NCBI RefSeq assembly: GCF_029714365.1
Contig: NZ_CP121659.1
Span: 186,001 to 250,000 of the forward strand
Source of the DNA: Sinorhizobium terangae
Lineage (GTDB): Bacteria > Pseudomonadota > Alphaproteobacteria > Rhizobiales > Rhizobiaceae
Length of the DNA stretch: 64,000 nucleotides
Reading direction: 5' to 3'
A program made the translations under genes and the position numbers. Below the pieces are notes generated by a model that saw only the letters and a program-made list of their open reading frames with translations, did no database searches and was not told the DNA's origin. Positions 55,375-63,131 of the stretch are shown piece after piece (the stretch's first letter is position 1; every line of letters starts with the position of its first letter).

Positions 55375-55422
55375 GTCCCGGCGACACAGCGCTTACCAAC
55401 CGGGAAACAACGGCTCGCTTCG

Positions 55423-56043
55423 ATGGCAGTGAACCAAAAACTGATACTGGCGTCCGGGTCGCCGCGTCGTGTGGAGCTTCTGGCGCAGGCGGGCATCGAG
55501 CCTGCGCGCCTGCTGCCGATGGATCTTGATGAGACACCAAAGCGTGCGGAGCATCCCCGCTCTCTGGCGCGGCGCCTGTCGGCCGAGAAGGCGAAGGCGG
55601 CGCTTGCTGCGATCAAGGGGGAGCCGGGCTGGGACGGCAGCTACATTCTCGCTGCCGACACCGTCGTTTGCGTTGGCCGCCGCATTCTGCCGAAGCCGGA
55701 GCTGGTGAGCGAGGCGTCGAGCGCCTTGCATCTTCTCTCCGGCCGTAGCCATCGCGTCTATACGGGCATCTGCCTCGTCACCCCGGATCGCACCATCCGC
55801 CAGAAGGTCATCGACACCAAGGTGCGCTTCAAGCGTCTTTCGGGCCACGATATCGAAAGCTACCTCGCCTCAGGCCAGTGGCGCGGCAAGGCGGGTGGCT
55901 ATGCCATCCAGGGCATTGCCGGCAGTTTTGTCGTCAAGCTCGTCGGTTCCTATACCAATGTGGTAGGCTTGCCACTCTACGAAACCGTCAATCTTCTCAT
56001 CGGTGAAGGATATGACGTGCACAATCGCTGGCTGGAAGGCTGA
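55423..56043 (+). CDS. maf: Maf-family nucleotide pyrophosphatase
   Basis: 206 residues: [20 protein letters not shown], the acidic [16 protein letters not shown] and the late [20 protein letters not shown]. Maf proteins hydrolyse non-canonical or normal nucleoside triphosphates and are linked to septum control. It follows infA by 48 bases. Confidence 0.95.
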   Translation: MAVNQKLILASGSPRRVELLAQAGIEPARLLPMDLDETPKRAEHPRSLARRLSAEKAKAALAAIKGEPGWDGSYILAADTVVCVGRRILPKPELVSEASSALHLLSGRSHRVYTGICLVTPDRTIRQKVIDTKVRFKRLSGHDIESYLASGQWRGKAGGYAIQGIAGSFVVKLVGSYTNVVGLPLYETVNLLIGEGYDVHNRWLEG

Positions 56044-56049
56044 AGAGAA

Positions 56050-56259
56050 TTGAGCGGCGAAAGCAAGAAGAGCGGTTCGAACGTCGAACCCCTGCGCGCG
56101 ACGCGGCCCTGCCCGGAATGCGGCCGCCCGTCCGCGCGCGAGCATTATCCGTTCTGTTCCGAGCGCTGCCGCAACGTCGACCTCAATCGCTGGCTTTCCG
56201 GATCCTATGCGATTCCGGTCGCCGATGACGAGTCGAAGGCGGACGACGAGGATCGCTGA
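56050..56259 (+). CDS. yacG: YacG-type zinc-binding DNA gyrase inhibitor
   Basis: 69 residues with [20 protein letters not shown] and the [17 protein letters not shown] tail. The four Cys bind zinc; E. coli YacG binds GyrB. Start is TTG at 56050, six bases after the maf stop, so it is in the same operon. The acidic tail is normal. From 56260 to 56554 I see no gene. Confidence 0.93.
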   Translation: MSGESKKSGSNVEPLRATRPCPECGRPSAREHYPFCSERCRNVDLNRWLSGSYAIPVADDESKADDEDR

Positions 56260-56554
56260 CGCCTATTGATGCGTCCGGTCCGTGCTTCGATTTCCGCCGT
56301 ATCTTAACTGTTCCTGCGGCAGTCGCCCTGCTTCGATTTCCGCGTGAGACGCTCCGAAATCGTTGGCGATCCGGCGCGATCCTGCTGAATAGCCTTATCT
56401 TTTTCGCCTTTTCCACCGCGCGCCGAATTCCTTTCAAAAAAGAGTCATTTGGTGCTGGACACGGCCGAACAAGATGTTATAACCCCGCTCGCTTCCGGGG
56501 CGAACACACCGCCCCGATGGCTCTGAAGAGAGCCGTTGCCGTCAAAGGCAGGAT

Positions 56555-56630
56555 GCCCGGATAGCTCAGTTGGTAGAGCAGCGGATTGAAAATCCGCGTG
56601 TCGGTGGTTCGAATCCGCCTCCGGGCACCA
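56555..56630 (+). tRNA. tRNA-Phe (anticodon GAA)
   Basis: 76 bases with encoded CCA. Acceptor GCCCGGA pairs with TCCGGGC; anticodon loop TTGAAAA in the stem GCGGA/TCCGC; D-arm AGCTCAGTTGGTAGAGCA and T-arm GGTGGTTCGAATCC are normal. Confidence 0.98.
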
Positions 56631-56723
56631 TTCCATTTAGGAACCAATCTCCATCGGTTAAGCCCTTCCGGGCGAGTCTCTCGGGCCAATTTCACGTTGC
56701 GCACCCTGCAACGGATTTCCCTA

Positions 56724-56827
56724 CTGCATGTTTCCTTAAATCGTAGCCGATATAAGGACAAAAACATGCAGCAATTCAAAGTGCTACAGCGTCCTTTGCG
56801 CGTCTGATAAGACGCGCGGCGCTGTAG
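56724..56827 (+). repeat. Intergenic mosaic repeat, family 1, full-length
   Basis: The clearest copy: CTGCATGTTTCCTTAAATCG, then AAAACATGCAGCAATTCAAA and GTGCTACAGCGTCC, the hairpin GCGCGTCTGATAAGACGCGC and GGCGCTGTAG. The first and last CATG blocks (TGCATGTTT, AAACATGCA) pair to form a long outer stem. Lies after tRNA-Phe. Confidence 0.9.
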
Positions 56828-56937
56828 TGACTCGCGCTTCCGGCAGATAGGCGTAGACTGGTTTGATCATCGGCAAGTGATACGGGCGCCGATGGCCGGA
56901 AGTTCGTCACGCTTTCGCCCCGGTAAGGGAAAGCGCC

Positions 56938-57153
56938 ATGCTTGATCTTCAATTCCCACATACTCGCTCCCCCATGTATCCTGCTCAACTGGTGCATCTG
57001 CGCAGGGTCTTTGACGACGAACTTGTACGAAGGGGGTGGTCGCGCCGAGGCGAGCGCGCGAAGAATCTCGCAAGCCAGATCTTTTACCTCTACCAATCCG
57101 GGACGCGTTCCTCGCACGAGCTTCGTAAGAGGCTCACAGAGTACGAGTCGTGA
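56938..57153 (+). CDS. Small orphan protein (paralogue of the 57575-57775 gene)
   Basis: 71 residues; AAGGGA lies 8 bases before ATG. PAQLVHLRRVFDDELVRRG and AKNLASQIFYLYQSGTRSSH match the other small protein by eye (EAEALAARLFSIFQSGER). It looks like a helical soluble protein of unknown role. Confidence 0.68.
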   Translation: MLDLQFPHTRSPMYPAQLVHLRRVFDDELVRRGWSRRGERAKNLASQIFYLYQSGTRSSHELRKRLTEYES

Positions 57154-57396
57154 CATAGGACGGACGGCGACCCGCGAGGCTGCGCCGGCCGACATCATCA
57201 CGACGTTGGAGATTGCGCGGCGTGGAAGGGGAGCGAGGCAGCTGGGCTTATTCGTCACTATAGCGGGCTGCGGATCTCTTCATTTTTCACAGGAACTCTT
57301 GCAACAGCATGCCTCTTCGTCGCCAAGGCGCATTGGAGCGGCTTCGCACCAGGATTTGGATGGCGTGCTCCGCCCGGCTCCGTTTTCAAGATGCGG

Positions 57397-57519
57397 TCAC
57401 CAAAGAACGCCGTACAGGGTAATAAAAACAATCATTCCAATGCAGAGTGCGGGGGTTGACCTGATTGCAAACTCGACCGGTCTGAAGCGATACCCGAAGC
57501 TCCCAACGTAAGATCTCAT
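57397..57519 (-). CDS. Candidate 40-residue membrane mini-protein
   Basis: ATG at 57519 follows GAAGGAAAAATC (AAGGA, 7 bases). Sequence MRSYVGSFGYRFRPVEFA, then a hydrophobic helix (ALCIGMIVFITLYGVLW) at its C-terminal end. Basic N-terminus inside, helix in the membrane is likely. Not recognised; too short for usual gene calls. The rest of 57154-57574 holds nothing else I can support. Confidence 0.5.
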   Translation of the reverse strand: MRSYVGSFGYRFRPVEFAIRSTPALCIGMIVFITLYGVLW

Positions 57520-57574
57520 GATTTTTCCTTCATGCGGTCTGCCTTACGTCTGGCTGATCCGCTGCCGGTGGCCT

Positions 57575-57775
57575 TCAGGAATGCATGGTCAGCATTCTCA
57601 GCCGTTCGACGTTTCGCTCGCCGGATTGGAAAATCGAGAACAACCGAGCAGCGAGCGCTTCCGCCTCCTCGCCGCAGTTTGGTAGTTGACGTTCCTCCAG
57701 CAGCTGCTCGAACAACAGGGCGAGCAGATCGATCTCGCCACGGCGCAAGGATTGGGGAGGGTGGAGACGAGGCAT
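57575..57775 (-). CDS. Small orphan protein (paralogue of the 56938-57153 gene)
   Basis: 66 residues: MPRLHPPQSLRRGEIDLLAL, LFEQLLEERQLP, then EAEALAARLFSIFQSGER. The last block aligns with AKNLASQIFYLYQSGTR of the plus-strand protein. ATGs at 57775 or 57790 are possible; the former aligns better. Confidence 0.62.
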   Translation of the reverse strand: MPRLHPPQSLRRGEIDLLALLFEQLLEERQLPNCGEEAEALAARLFSIFQSGERNVERLRMLTMHS

Positions 57776-57942
57776 AGCGCCGGATTCCATCAACTTGGGG
57801 CGAAAGCGCTATGATCTTCCAGGCATCGGCGCCCGTATAACGAGCCGATGATGGAGGCAGGGTACGCCTATTTTCAGCAAACGCGAGTCCTTTCCGTCAT
57901 CACGCCGCAGATCACCGTTGCTGATCTGCCTCACCAGCGCGA

Positions 57943-59103
57943 TTACGAGGTGCTTGCGAGCGGCCGGGGCGCAATCGTTTCGAGCCGGGACTCGTGCGAG
58001 CCGATCGACATCCTGTTGCCTCGCCAATCGGCGCTGCCCGCCAGCCAGCCTCGAACCCATATGATTGGAAGCAAAGCATCGCGCGTGAACATGGCGATGA
58101 GCGACCATCGGGACATGTGCCAGTTCTTCCGATAGGTGAGGGCGAGTTCCGGCAAATAGGCAGCACCGACGACAAAACCAGTAACCGCAAACGGGCTGCG
58201 ACCTGCAACGAAGGCGGCGAGCAGCGACAACAGAAGTGGCGGCATCACGCCGAGCAGGATTTCCGGCGAGTAGAATTGAGGAAAGGTGACACGCCGCAAT
58301 CTCGCCCAGCGGCACTGCCGCGCCCAGACCTCGCGAAAGGTCCTGGTACCCAATGGCTGTTCGAACGGCGAGGAGACCAGGTGCACTTTCAAGCCGAGGC
58401 TTCTCACCAGCTTCGTTGCGGCCGCATCCTCGGCGATATGCGACGCCAGTGCCTGAATGCCGCCGTGGGCATCCAGCATGCTTTTGCGCCAGAGCATGCT
58501 CTTGCCCTGGGCAAAGCCGAATCCAAGGGCTTCTCCGGCGTATTGCCAGCGCGCCTGGTGGGCGTTGAGGAACGCACATTCAACTTCCGCCCAGAACCCA
58601 TGCGGGCGGGAACCAAGCGGGGTCGAGCATACCAATCCGGTATCCTGCCGCCACACGGCCATCAGGCGAATGAGATAATCGGCCGGCATGAGAACGTTCG
58701 AATCGGCGAGAACCACCCATTCATGCGATGCCGCATTCCAGCCTTTTACGCAGTTGTTCAGCTTGGGATTGGCGCTGATCAGGTCGTCACCGACAAGAAC
58801 CGTTGCGGGAATAGCTGGGTGGCGTTCGCGCACTTCCTCGATCAATGGGATCACGGCATCCCCCGCGTCGGCGACACAGAAGATGACTTCATAATCGGGC
58901 CAATCCAGGCGAAACGCGCTCTCCAGCGTTTCCCGCGAAAATACCTCGAGGCCGCATAGCGGGATCACGACAGAAACTGGAGGTCGATGCAGCGTCTCAG
59001 GCTGCGAGCCCAGACGCGGCCAGATACGCCAGCCCGCAATCATCAGGCTCAACACATTGATGGCCAGGAACGCACCGGCGGCGTCAAACAAATTCAGCAT
59101 CAT
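57943..59103 (-). CDS. Glycosyltransferase family 2/21, ceramide-glucosyltransferase type
   Basis: 386 residues. N-terminal membrane helix, then the GT-A core: VSVVIPLCGLEVFSRETLE, VLADSNVLMPADYL, HIAEDAAATKLV and the RQCRWARL site (R/QXXRW), as in ceramide glucosyltransferases; two or three C-terminal membrane helices follow. Family role: moving glucose from UDP-glucose to ceramide or a similar lipid. Acceptor here is unknown. A single gene between small orphans. Confidence 0.87.
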   Translation of the reverse strand: MMLNLFDAAGAFLAINVLSLMIAGWRIWPRLGSQPETLHRPPVSVVIPLCGLEVFSRETLESAFRLDWPDYEVIFCVADAGDAVIPLIEEVRERHPAIPATVLVGDDLISANPKLNNCVKGWNAASHEWVVLADSNVLMPADYLIRLMAVWRQDTGLVCSTPLGSRPHGFWAEVECAFLNAHQARWQYAGEALGFGFAQGKSMLWRKSMLDAHGGIQALASHIAEDAAATKLVRSLGLKVHLVSSPFEQPLGTRTFREVWARQCRWARLRRVTFPQFYSPEILLGVMPPLLLSLLAAFVAGRSPFAVTGFVVGAAYLPELALTYRKNWHMSRWSLIAMFTRDALLPIIWVRGWLAGSADWRGNRMSIGSHESRLETIAPRPLASTS

Positions 59104-59310
59104 CTACCCAGCGACGAGTCGCGGCGCCATTCCGACGGACTCAGGCATCGAATAAACATCACCGTTAGATGACATGCCTATGACACCCGGCGCCTAACCG
59201 AGGTTACCTGCTTGTCGACGTGGCCTGCTGCTACATCGAGTCAAGTTCCCGCCCCCGCGGAACCAAACCCCGCTGCCGGCGTTCTTTGAAGGCTATCCGG
59301 GAGGCGAAGC

Positions 59311-59499
59311 ATGACACATGCTGATATCAGAACGCTCGACAAGTCTCGGGCCAGGCATGTTTGGGACGTGGCAGACTATTGCAGGCGGGCCGGCATACAC
59401 AAAGCCGAAGAAAAGCGCCTGATCAAAGTACTCGGCAGGTACGCATCGAGTCACGAGTTGCAGATGAACATCGTCCGGCCTCAAAGCCGCATCCGCTGA
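59311..59499 (+). CDS. Hypothetical 62-residue protein
   Basis: ATG at 59311 follows GGGAGGCGAAGC, a strong ribosome site. It is helical and basic: VWDVADYCRRAGIHKAEEKR, KVLGRYASSHELQMNI. Not recognised. A short family 1 repeat follows 22 bases after the stop. Confidence 0.65.
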   Translation: MTHADIRTLDKSRARHVWDVADYCRRAGIHKAEEKRLIKVLGRYASSHELQMNIVRPQSRIR

Positions 59500-59521
59500 C
59501 CGGTAAGTCTGAGGCACAAAG

Positions 59522-59562
59522 ACAGCGACCTTGCGCGTCTGATCGGACGCGCGGCGCTGTAG
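59522..59562 (+). repeat. Mosaic repeat, family 1, hairpin core only
   Basis: ACAGCGACCTTGCGCGTCTG with ATCGGACGCGCGGCGCTGTAG; only the hairpin core is left. It ends 20 bases before the start of the next small gene, so it lies in its leader. Confidence 0.8.
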
Positions 59563-59582
59563 GAACGCCGGAGGAGGCGCGT

Positions 59583-59825
59583 GTGTGGACAATTCTGGTC
59601 GGCGCGGTTCTTTTCGTCTGCGGCATGCTCTTCATGGCGCGGGAGGCGCTCGTCCGTCGAGATTTGAGCAACCCGTCGCCCCAATCGCAGGACCGAATCG
59701 ACCAGGGTGGAACCGGACCGACGCTCGAGCCGAAGCGGCAGGGATTGGGCTTTCTCAGCCTCGCGCGGAACTGGCCCGGGTTGGCTCTGATGGCAGTGGG
59801 CGCGGTTTTATTGCTTTTCGGTTAG
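59583..59825 (+). CDS. Small two-helix membrane protein
   Basis: 80 residues with two hydrophobic segments: WTILVGAVLFVCGMLFMA and WPGLALMAVGAVLLLF, joined by a polar loop with QSQDRIDQGGTGPT. GTG at 59583 follows GGAGGAGG. Function unknown; an alternative frame from 59585 would give a basic non-membrane peptide and is rejected. Confidence 0.72.
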   Translation: MWTILVGAVLFVCGMLFMAREALVRRDLSNPSPQSQDRIDQGGTGPTLEPKRQGLGFLSLARNWPGLALMAVGAVLLLFG

Positions 59826-59860
59826 CGTAATTCCGCTGGGAACCGCGTAATGCGAACGGG

Positions 59861-60991
59861 TTAACGGCTGCTTTGCGCGTTGGGTAAAACGCGGGGCGCT
59901 GTAGAAGCCGGGCGTTTTGCCGCCGCAAGCTGCTTGCGGGCCGCGCCGGGAGTGAGCGAAAACGCTTCCCTGAATTTCCGGATAAAGTGAGACACGTTCT
60001 CGAAGCCGGTTTCGAGCGCAATGTCGATCAACGGCTTTTCGGTGGATGCAACCAGCCGCATCGCCGCGTCGAGGCGAAGTTTCAGATAGACCGAAACCGG
60101 CGTGGCGCCGAGCTCGTTCTGGAACAGGCGTTCGAGCTGCCTGCGCGATATGCCGAGCGCGTTCGCCACATCGTCTATGCCGATGATGTCCTCAAGATGC
60201 TGCTCCATCACCATGAGGGCGAGACTGATCCGTTTGTCCTGCACGGTGACCGTGCCGAGCGGATTTCGCGTCTGCATTTCGGTAGCATCTCTGCGGCGGG
60301 TGATCTGCATGATTTCGAGCGCGTTGCGCTCGGCTTCTTCGCCGACATGTTTGCGGATCAGATAGGTGGCCAGGTCAGCGACGCTGCTGCCTCCGGCGCA
60401 GGTGATGACATTGCCGTCCTCGACAAAGATGTGCTTTGACGTCACCGCGATTGCGGGGAAGCGTGATCGAAACTCATTGTGATGGAGCCAGCTGACGCAG
60501 GCGGCATGCCCATCGAGCACGCCCGCCTCGGCCAGGATGAAGCTTCCCGTGCACACTCCGATGATCGGCACGCCCGCCCGTACCGCCCGGTGAAGATAGT
60601 TGATCGTTTCCCGGTCGATCGGCTCTTCGACGTTGAGCCGCCCGCCAACGACGGCGATGTAGCTGAACTCGGTCGGCGGGCGGAGCGAGGCCGTGGGCGC
60701 CACCTGTATGCCGCAGCTGGACATGACGAAGTTTCTCGTGCTGCCAAGCACCTCCCAGTCGCAGTTCACCCGGCCCGACTTGTCCTCGATATCGCTGCCA
60801 AGCCTCAAGGCATCGGCAAACAGCGAGAAGGCGCTGAGCGTGAAGCTCCGTGCGAGAATGAAACCGACGCGTAGCACCCCTTGGCCGGCGCGATGGCTCT
60901 TCGTGGCCGCCTTTTTTCCTATCAGGGTCGTTTCCAATGCGATGCAATCCATTCCTGCTGGGCGTTTAGCGGTGTCCATGAGCGAATGCAT
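59861..60991 (-). CDS. GlxA-type transcriptional regulator (DJ-1/PfpI + AraC)
   Basis: 376 residues. Residues about 40-225 form a DJ-1/PfpI (GATase-like) domain (VGFILARSFTLSAFSLFADA, IGVCTGSFILAEAGVLDG); residues about 255-345 are an AraC double HTH (DDVANALGISRRQLERLFQN, ALETGFENVSHFIRKFREAF). Relatives control choline/carnitine or arginine use. The last 13 or so residues (from TAPRV) are encoded by a family 1 repeat. ATG 60991 is used; ATG 60979 is possible; no good ribosome site for either. Confidence 0.86.
   Translation of the reverse strand: MHSLMDTAKRPAGMDCIALETTLIGKKAATKSHRAGQGVLRVGFILARSFTLSAFSLFADALRLGSDIEDKSGRVNCDWEVLGSTRNFVMSSCGIQVAPTASLRPPTEFSYIAVVGGRLNVEEPIDRETINYLHRAVRAGVPIIGVCTGSFILAEAGVLDGHAACVSWLHHNEFRSRFPAIAVTSKHIFVEDGNVITCAGGSSVADLATYLIRKHVGEEAERNALEIMQITRRRDATEMQTRNPLGTVTVQDKRISLALMVMEQHLEDIIGIDDVANALGISRRQLERLFQNELGATPVSVYLKLRLDAAMRLVASTEKPLIDIALETGFENVSHFIRKFREAFSLTPGAARKQLAAAKRPASTAPRVLPNAQSSR
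59866..59904 (-). repeat. Mosaic repeat, family 1 core, inside the end of a coding sequence
   Basis: On the minus strand: CTACAGCGCCCCGCGTTTTA and CCCAACGCGCAAAGCAGCC, the family hairpin with a few changes. The gene's TAA stop lies immediately after. It adds the last 12-13 residues to the GlxA-type protein. Confidence 0.75.
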
Positions 60992-61184
60992 GATACCAAG
61001 CGCGATGCGCTATAGGTAGACGGAACTGAGGTGCAGTTCCGGATGCCTTCGTCCATGCCGGTCTGCGCGTAGCGGGCTAATCCCCATGTATATGGTGATT
61101 TATTAACCGATTTGTCAGAAAATTGTCATTGTCCGGCAGGCGCGTGGCTGGCGCATCGGACGCATGTTTCGCCGGTCTGGCGGT

Positions 61185-61292
61185 TAATGCATGTCGCCCA
61201 AAAGTGTGCAGCGGTTTTGGGACAACGACGTGCATAAAGCAATGACCTAAAGCGCGGCGCATGAGTTCGATTGAATGCGGCGCGCTTTAGGT
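61185..61292. repeat. RIME-like 108-bp intergenic palindromic element
   Basis: Two linked palindromes: GCATGTCGCCCAAAAGTGTG to GGGACAACGACGTGCATA, then ACCTAAAGCGCGGCGCAT to ATGCGGCGCGCTTTAGGT. Length, two-palindrome form and host match the Rhizobium-specific intergenic mosaic element I know of; only one copy is seen here. Naming is from memory. Confidence 0.72.
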
Positions 61293-61317
61293 TCGTTCGT
61301 CGGGGAATGAGGCTGGG

Positions 61318-61413
61318 ATGTACGAAATGACGGAACACATGATGAAAGTGCTCATGAGCATCATGGCCGCGCTTTCGCTCGGCTCGCTGATGTTCCTTAT
61401 TGCCGTGCTCTAG
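61318..61413 (+). CDS. Candidate 31-residue single-helix membrane peptide
   Basis: ATG at 61318 with GAGG 6 bases upstream. The product MYEMTEHMMKVLMSIMAAL, then SLGSLMFLIAVL, is nearly all hydrophobic after residue 9: one membrane helix. Starts 26 bases after the RIME-like element. Met-rich. Not recognised; coding is inferred from start site and composition. Confidence 0.45.
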   Translation: MYEMTEHMMKVLMSIMAALSLGSLMFLIAVL

Positions 61414-61520
61414 GATTTCGAACCTGGGGCGTCTTTTCTGCTTTCACTGATATAGATGTGAAAGCAGCGTTCCCTAGCCGTGCGGGCAGTATGGGCAGGA
61501 CTACGGGTCCGCGTGCTGTG

Positions 61521-61910
61521 TCAGGGGTAAAGATAAAGCTGGTCCCAGCGTTCCCGCGGCACAAGTTCCCCGATCTTGTATTCAAACGACAACACGTCGA
61601 GGTGCTCTGAGTTGGTGCGGCACTTGAAGGCAAGCTTGTACCAATCGCCCCCACTTCGGAACACCGCACCCGGCGCCTTCATCTTGTCGCCCTTGAAGAT
61701 TGGATCGGCGAAGGTGTAGGCGATCACCTTGTCCGGCTTGAATGACGTCTTGTCCGCGCTGATCCGCTCCATCGCCTCGGTATCGCAACGCTGTTCCAGG
61801 CGCGTCTGCGGGTCGAGCTTCTCGAACTGTCGCACGAGAGTCTGATCCATCGCAGCTACCGGATTTGCGATCGACAGGCCAAGGACAAACGCGCAGGCGA
61901 GTGCTTTCAT
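61521..61910 (-). CDS. DUF930 periplasmic protein
   Basis: 129 residues with signal peptide (MKALACAFVLGLSIANPVAA). DUF930 marks: LEQRCDTEAMERI, FKPDKVIAYTF, GAVFRSGGDWYKLAFKC and SFEYKIGELVPRERW. The two Cys probably bond. Family function unknown. ATG 61910 with GGAGGAGAACACCGAGA upstream. Confidence 0.9.
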   Translation of the reverse strand: MKALACAFVLGLSIANPVAAMDQTLVRQFEKLDPQTRLEQRCDTEAMERISADKTSFKPDKVIAYTFADPIFKGDKMKAPGAVFRSGGDWYKLAFKCRTNSEHLDVLSFEYKIGELVPRERWDQLYLYP

Positions 61911-62319
61911 TCTCGGTGTTCTCCTCCGAAAGAGTGGCTGCTCATTTTTTCAGGTAAGCGCCAAACCGCGCGGGCGACCGCGCGAATCACTGTCCGCTCG
62001 GCGTCCGAGGTTTCAATTAAGCTCTGTGGCTATTCCGTGGCAGAACGATCACGTTGCCGTAAACCACTCCGCTCCGGTCAATTCCGCGATGTGCTCGGGG
62101 CTGACATGGACGGCGGCGTTGGATTGGACATCGATAGGTGACTGGCTTGAGGTTCCTGCGTAAGCGGAAACATCGGTGCGATAGATGCTGCTTGCCGAGC
62201 AAAGACGACGACCGAGACCGTGGTCGCAGTTCCGCCCAGGACACGAGGTCGCCTGCATTATCGGAAAGGCGGGGACGCCGCAGAAGGCGCTCCGCGAGAG
62301 CGACGCATCGGCTCTCCCC
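61911..62319. other. Intergenic region with no supported gene
   Basis: About 410 bases. It contains the DUF930 promoter near 61911-61990. A 69-codon minus-strand frame at 62049-62258 (ending VSPEHIAELTGAEWFTAT) has a protein-like end but no ribosome site or recognisable family; it may be a gene fragment. No other signal. Confidence 0.45.
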
Positions 62320-62381
62320 CGCCGCGCGTCTTATCAGACGCGCAAAGGTCGCTGTAGCACTCTGAATTGCTAAATGTTTTT
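62320..62381 (-). repeat. Mosaic repeat, family 1, inverted copy
   Basis: Reads CGCCGCGCGTCTTATCAGAC, GCGCAAAGGTCGCTGTAGCA and CTCTGAATTGCTAAATG, the reverse complement of the family. It abuts the stop codon of the Tat mini-protein gene, so its hairpin would lie right at the end of that transcript. Confidence 0.85.
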
Positions 62382-62616
62382 AGGGCTTGGATTTCCCTTT
62401 GCCCTTGCCGCCCTTATTACCCTTGCCGGCACCCTTGCCCTTTCCGCCGCCAGATCCGCCACCGCTACCTGATTTCGCGATTGCATTTGATGTGAGGCTT
62501 GTGGACAAAAGCATCGTCACTGCAGGTGGCGTGACGGCCGCAAAACGGCCGCAAGCTTTCAGGAACGCGCGTCTATCTTCCTCGGCGGGAGAATGTTCCC
62601 TTTGAGCCTTCTCCAT
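62380..62616 (-). CDS. Tat-signal mini-protein with Gly/Lys-rich tail
   Basis: 78 residues; GGAGGACGCAAG precedes ATG 62616. Residues 14-20 are DRRAFLK, a twin-arginine signal (R15, R16), followed by a moderately hydrophobic stretch with Ala-Val-Thr-Pro and an Ala-Ile-Ala end near residue 47. The remaining 30 residues are nearly all Gly, Lys and Ser (SGSGGGSGGGKGKGAGKG). Exported folded, or anchored by uncleaved signal. The tail could bind anions, nucleic acid or be modified. It is divergent from the kinase gene; function unknown. Confidence 0.72.
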   Translation of the reverse strand: MEKAQREHSPAEEDRRAFLKACGRFAAVTPPAVTMLLSTSLTSNAIAKSGSGGGSGGGKGKGAGKGNKGGKGKGKSKP

Positions 62617-63131
62617 CTTGCGTCCTCCGGGTTTCGTCGCTGTCTATATTACAGCAATTGCTAAAAAGGGATATAACTCTTTGGCGTTAACTCACTCGCA
62701 TGTCCCGCGACTGGTTTGCTGCCGAAAATCGCGGTTATCTCGGGGACCTGCCAACGCCTCAGCGGCTTACAAAGCTGCCCGCCGACAGGCCAGTATGTAT
62801 CACGAGAGTCCGCATGCAATGGTCCTAAGACCTTTGCCCTTGTCGCATGGGACTTAAGTCCATGGATCGGAGCAGCCGGGAATCCTAAGCTTCCTGCTTA
62901 TTAGCTACAATAACCGATGTTTTCAGGCGGATTAGCGGACTGGGCCCATGCGTCAGGCGCGGGCCCGCTTTTGCGTGACAAGACGCCGAAACACCGCCTT
63001 ACGTGTTTGATTCTCGTGTGTTCAAGGCAGTCTGGGCTGGCGGGAACTCGGATTTTCCATCACAAATAGGCACGCATGCTTGAGGCATGTGCGGGGTCGC
63101 CCTTGGGCGACGGCAGGTGTGGGGGATTGGA
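62617..63131. other. Divergent region upstream of the kinase gene
   Basis: 515 bases. No standard gene. It holds GGGCCC-N13-GGGCCCGCTTTT at 62942-62974, a possible hairpin, and several short frames: 62700-62828 (42 codons, no ribosome site), 62917-63069 (50 codons), 63003-63083 (listed separately) and 63076-63135 (19 codons, overlapping the kinase start as ATGA). Confidence 0.4.
63003..63083 (+). CDS. Speculative short peptide ORF ahead of the kinase gene
   Basis: From GTG 63003: MFDSRVFKAVWAGG then NSDFPSQIGTHA, 26 residues, with nine codons open upstream to a TGA at 62976. The composition (aromatics, Gly-Gly-Asn, then Ser-Asp-Phe) is more peptide-like than the two other frames and it ends 48 bases before a PqqD-kinase gene, where a precursor would be expected. 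No ribosome site is seen, so this is weak. Confidence 0.2.
   Translation: MFDSRVFKAVWAGGNSDFPSQIGTHA

Noticed and set aside
62700..62828. 42-codon ORF as precursor of the kinase cluster
   Set aside because: No ribosome site, and it is 300 bases from the kinase gene; kept only as a note in the intergenic entry.
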